Below are positions 46,101-46,356 of a stretch of 46,356 nucleotides of DNA, piece after piece. Position 1 is the stretch's first letter. The number at the start of each line of letters is the position of its first letter. This stretch comes from Bacteroidota bacterium (GTDB taxonomy: Bacteria; Bacteroidota; Bacteroidia; Bacteroidales; Lentimicrobiaceae), in contig WSXU01000023.1 in assembly GCA_009773455.1 (NCBI GenBank), forward strand, positions 1 through 46,356, written 5' to 3'. The notes under the pieces were generated by a model that saw only the letters and a list, made by a program, of their open reading frames with translations, searched no databases and was not told where the DNA came from. A program made the position numbers and the translations under genes.

Positions 46101-46356
46101 TTCCCGGCTGTGGCTCCAACGGTAACCGTAATTGTATTTGTACCCTGTCCCGCAGTAATGGTCCATCCTGCAGGCACAGTCCAGGTATAGGTGACTCCGG
46201 CAACATTTGTTACGCTGTAGGTTTGCGATGACCCGTTGCAGGGAGTGGTTGCTCCTGAAATGACGGAAGGCTGGGCCGGAACAGTGGATGTTGTAACGGC
46301 CAGTGCCCGGGCAGTGCCATTGCCGCAGGCATTCGAAGGGGTAACCTGAATGTTGC
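37187..46356 (-). CDS. Giant multidomain surface protein with PKD-like and HYR-like repeats (5' partial)
   Basis: The frame is open to the right window edge, so at least 3,056 residues are encoded here and the start lies outside. From the N-terminal side: nine PKD-like repeats plus a partial tenth (84-85 residues each; YTWAFPAGWTITAGQGTN core) at 46356-43995; PKD/Ig-like domains with ICSG motifs (about 43990-42600); a jelly-roll/MAM-like domain (about 42520-42040, starting EEDFNDPTNTW and containing AIDNVTL); a carbohydrate-binding-like beta-sandwich (about 41690-41100, NGNFNAGN to GLDDISFG); more Ig-like domains; eight 91-residue HYR-like repeats (EGCSAADLPAAVNTVAALEALG); and HYR domains to the end. 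The protein stops at LPRPDITDP with no T9SS C-terminal domain visible. It probably forms a long extracellular fibre. Attachment and ligand are unknown. Confidence 0.9.
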   Translation of the reverse strand, partial: NIQVTPSNACGNGTARALAVTTSTVPAQPSVISGATTPCNGSSQTYSVTNVAGVTYTWTVPAGWTITAGQGTNTITVTVGATAGNIQVTPSNGCGNGTARSLAVTITNVPNQPSAITGSVTPCTGSSQTYSITNVAGVTYTWSFPADWTITAGQGTNSVTVTVGSAIGNVTVTPSNACGNGTAQTLAITVTSVPAQPGAISGQLSPCAGTTLLVYSVTNVAGVTYTWAFPAGWTITAGQGTNSVTVTAGATAGNVTVTPSNSCGNGTAQTLALTPNSVPAQPDAISGNANPCQGSSQVYSVTNVPSVTYTWAFPAGWTITAGQGTNSVTVTVGVTNGNVTVVPSNVCGNGTSRSLALTVATLPAQPGAISPVTTSVCRNSSHPFMVMPPPPPGVTYTWAFPGATVQSGQGTNVVSILFGNTSGTLTVTPSNACGNGTAQTMDITVILSSPLQPSLITGEIAPCVGSVKTYSVVNVPGVIYAWTVPAGWAITAGQGTNSITTTVGANAGNVSVTAGNACGGSSPRNLAVTPQATVPAQPDPITGNNPVCQGSSQTYSVTAVPFVVYTWAVPAGWTITGGQGTNAVTVTAGNNTGVISVTPSNDCGTGTMQSRTITVNLTVPNATSSISGNTNPCQASSQNYNVTFIPGVTYNWTVPADWVITGGQGTYSMTATIGSISGNVVVTPSNGCGNGPSATLAVNVFLLPFSAGVISGDALFCEGTSHTYSVTNTPGITYLWSVPAGWTINSGQGTNTIDVTSGINSGNVQVVPQNSCGNGPASTLSVTVNPLPAAETGPDGAICVGATIQIGAPPVPGNTYSWTSVPVGFTSTDSDPEVTPAETTVYTLVETNTATGCSNSHSVTILANQIITVTASPTDQGICTGESTVIELSSNISGVIFTWEAYLNVGSGTTGFSDGMGNEINQVLTNTSNLPAIVVYAITATADECSNDEVKVNVTVNPAPVLVNQSPAAICSDVASGVVIGNSTNGVAAASYRITDIVTNGLTASAGNPVLGYGFNANVIADDAWTNTTTNPVNVVYTVQAVSSLGCPGNSSTITLTISPEPVITNSPTTQICSGFPTGINLTATIASSFTWTIGTITGGITGASAGSGNSINQILTNPSNSTAGTVQYIVTPSATSGSCQGSPFIITVTVHPRPVVTNSAGIRICSGSNTNLTLTSSTPSTFSWIRGTITGGITGASDGSGNTISQVLSNPSNATSGTVEYIVTATSISGGCISSPFTITVTVDPIPSVNASSDPTAVCPGVQFDLLSSSSLSYAPTPILEEDFNDPTNTWTISGNPVAARWTLRPDGYNYNNLTYHSNDNSQFYHANSRNNGATDTYLRSPVINTTGYISLSLDFYHYYRHESNSRARVQVSTNGTAWTDVAVYSATQGSANGFVHPSIDLSIYCGNATFYIRFYYSGDDDRYWAIDNVTLTATSSNTIPIISWTSLPAGFTSTEANPANVSQTETRVYTVSYTNPLSLCSASASTTVTTLPLPPAAINADYCSQPGCIQLTATGGGTYLWNTVPPSTNQVICVDEAGIYNVTVTGANGCVATAYLNASNELVTNGNFNAGNTGFITDYGYVADNPALQNELWPEGLYSVGTDGFNYHTDFFGRDRTNPGSGQFLIVNGLGNTLRIWQQTVTVVPGLDYYFSAYAMSVNDAGNYARLQFEVNGVPVGTIAELGPGPANNSQVSPSNWVRFYSNPTWNSGAATTAVIRIINLRPDLGGNDFGLDDISFGTLDPIPFTFAPAAQGGANIACEGETLQLTANISGGLAPYTVSWTGPNGFTSNQENPTIPNVTLAAEGTYQVTVRDSYGCSPQTDDVFVTINEAPNATITGGGSYCQFAGSPFIWFNGSGGTPPYTFEYNIDGGPTQTITTWGTDLSVFIFAATNTQGTFVYNLTSVTDDNGCTRAIAASTTVTINALPSAYITGDWVVCPGSDNLYDGNAGMTGYDWSITGNGTLPGATNLQQVSVTAGNTCADTYNLLLMVTDNNGCNGTADELILVDDVDNPVITGLIPLTTIEGCSVSDLPAAVNTVAALEALGPAITDNCSTDANLVVTYSDGTPNGTCPVVVIRTYTVTDHCGNSSSIAQTFNIDDTTNPVVTGTINVTILQGCTAADLPAAVNTVAALEALGLAISDNCTPDAGLTVTFSNGAPAGTCPVVVIRTYTITDLCGNYSTANQTFNIEDTTVPVITGSITATDVEGCSAADLPAAVNTVAALEALGVAVSDNCSADAALVVTYTDGTPAGTCPVVVIRTYTVTDPCGNYNTVNQIFNIEDTTIPAITGTIADTNVEGCSIADLPAAVNTVAALEALGVAVSDNCSPDASLTVTHYDGVPAGTCPVVVIRTYTVTDPCGNENTADQTFNIDDTTIPVITGAIAATNVEGCSATDLPAAVNTVAALEALGVAVSDNCSPDLSLNVTHSDGVPAGTCPVVVIRIYTVTDLCGNENTVDQTFNIEDTTIPVITGAIAATNVEGCSAADLPAAVNTVAALEVLGVAVSDNCSPDAGLTVTHSDGAPAGTCPVVVIRTYTVTDPCGNENTVDQTFNIEDTTIPQITGSIADTDIEGCSAADLPAAVNSVSALEALGVAIADNCSDDADLTVTSADGTPAGTCPLVVVRTYTVTDACGNENTADQSFNIDDTIDPTITGSIANTNIEGCSAADLPPAVNTVAALEALGVAVADNCALDAGLVVAHVDGTPAGTCPVVIVRTYTVTDPCGNVNTTDHTFNIDDTTIPAFTFCPGNITTVSDPGFTYATITLTDPVYSDNCTATMNIALDWVMSAPTAGSGTGVIPSPFQFNTGTTTVTYTATDACGNEAICQFTVTVQSNDLPDITCAAGVTQSADAGLCSAQVNPAEPTVNAGDPVTWSWDMTGATIDAGTGPIGNYVFNVGTTTITWTATNVSGTDDCLQTITITDDQSPVFTLPVLADGYCVEGFISAIYNPGGTYYIDDLTPDRRDYYILTNGNTLLDLTGISDNCPGAVTISWEVDFGNDATIDLTGNGQISLSTPINFPLGTNLITYTVTDAYGNETSASVILTVLPRPDITDP
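38150..40320 (-). repeat. 273-bp HYR-like tandem repeat, eight copies
   Basis: Equivalent bases recur every 273 bp (91 codons). Two neighbouring copies are identical over 59 bases (38904-38962 and 39177-39235), a sign of recent duplication or gene conversion. The outer copies are more diverged. Confidence 0.92.
43995..46356 (-). repeat. 252-255-bp PKD-like tandem repeat, nine copies plus a partial
   Basis: Landmark GGTCC bases fall at 45653, 45908 and 46160, giving spacings of 255 and 252 bp. Small length differences are whole codons. The array runs off the right edge of the window. Confidence 0.9.

Overview
The window is chromosomal DNA of a Bacteroidota (Bacteroidales/Marinilabiliales-like) bacterium. 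The signs are type IX secretion cargo with gliding-motility-type C-terminal domains, SprB repeats, PKD/Ig-like and HYR-like repeat adhesins, Bacteroidota-style -7 promoter boxes (TAnnTTTG) in front of many genes, and envelope genes typical of the phylum (LptD, OstA-like, AmiC amidase, MCE protein).

Layout. (1) 1-3063: the 3' part of a repeat-rich surface protein, then a small outer-membrane-barrel candidate. (2) 3356-10143: yebC, a divergent intergenic region filled with an 8-bp-period repeat array, an M20 amidohydrolase, a glycosyltransferase, a secreted endonuclease-fold protein with a T9SS tail, and a ChaN/EreA-like protein. (3) 10144-13806: gatE and gatD, the two subunits of the archaeal-type Glu-tRNA(Gln) amidotransferase, behind a textbook Bacteroidota promoter. 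(4) 14200-15130: a decaying AbiEii-type nucleotidyltransferase and its partner gene. (5) 15468-28795: housekeeping and envelope genes: a CPHC thiol protein coupled to a small membrane protein, an OstA-like protein, an AmiC-MCE pair divergent from LptD, a ClC channel, a PAP2 phosphatase, exonuclease III and a lipoprotein serpin. (6) 28820-46356: a surface-adhesin cluster read leftwards. It runs from a giant PKD/HYR protein (at least 3,056 residues, open at the window end) through two small secreted proteins to a 1,669-residue SprB-repeat protein that carries the cluster's only recognisable gliding-type C-terminal domain. A 1.2-kb gene-poor stretch inside the cluster holds a hairpin-dense block that may be a structured RNA.

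The best candidates for something unusual are the archaeal-type GatDE pair in a bacterium, the shared cohesin-like/Ig/C-terminal-domain module in two surface proteins, the 8-bp repeat array between divergent genes, and the hairpin-dense block at about 34986-35148. All calls come from reading the sequence. No database search was run.
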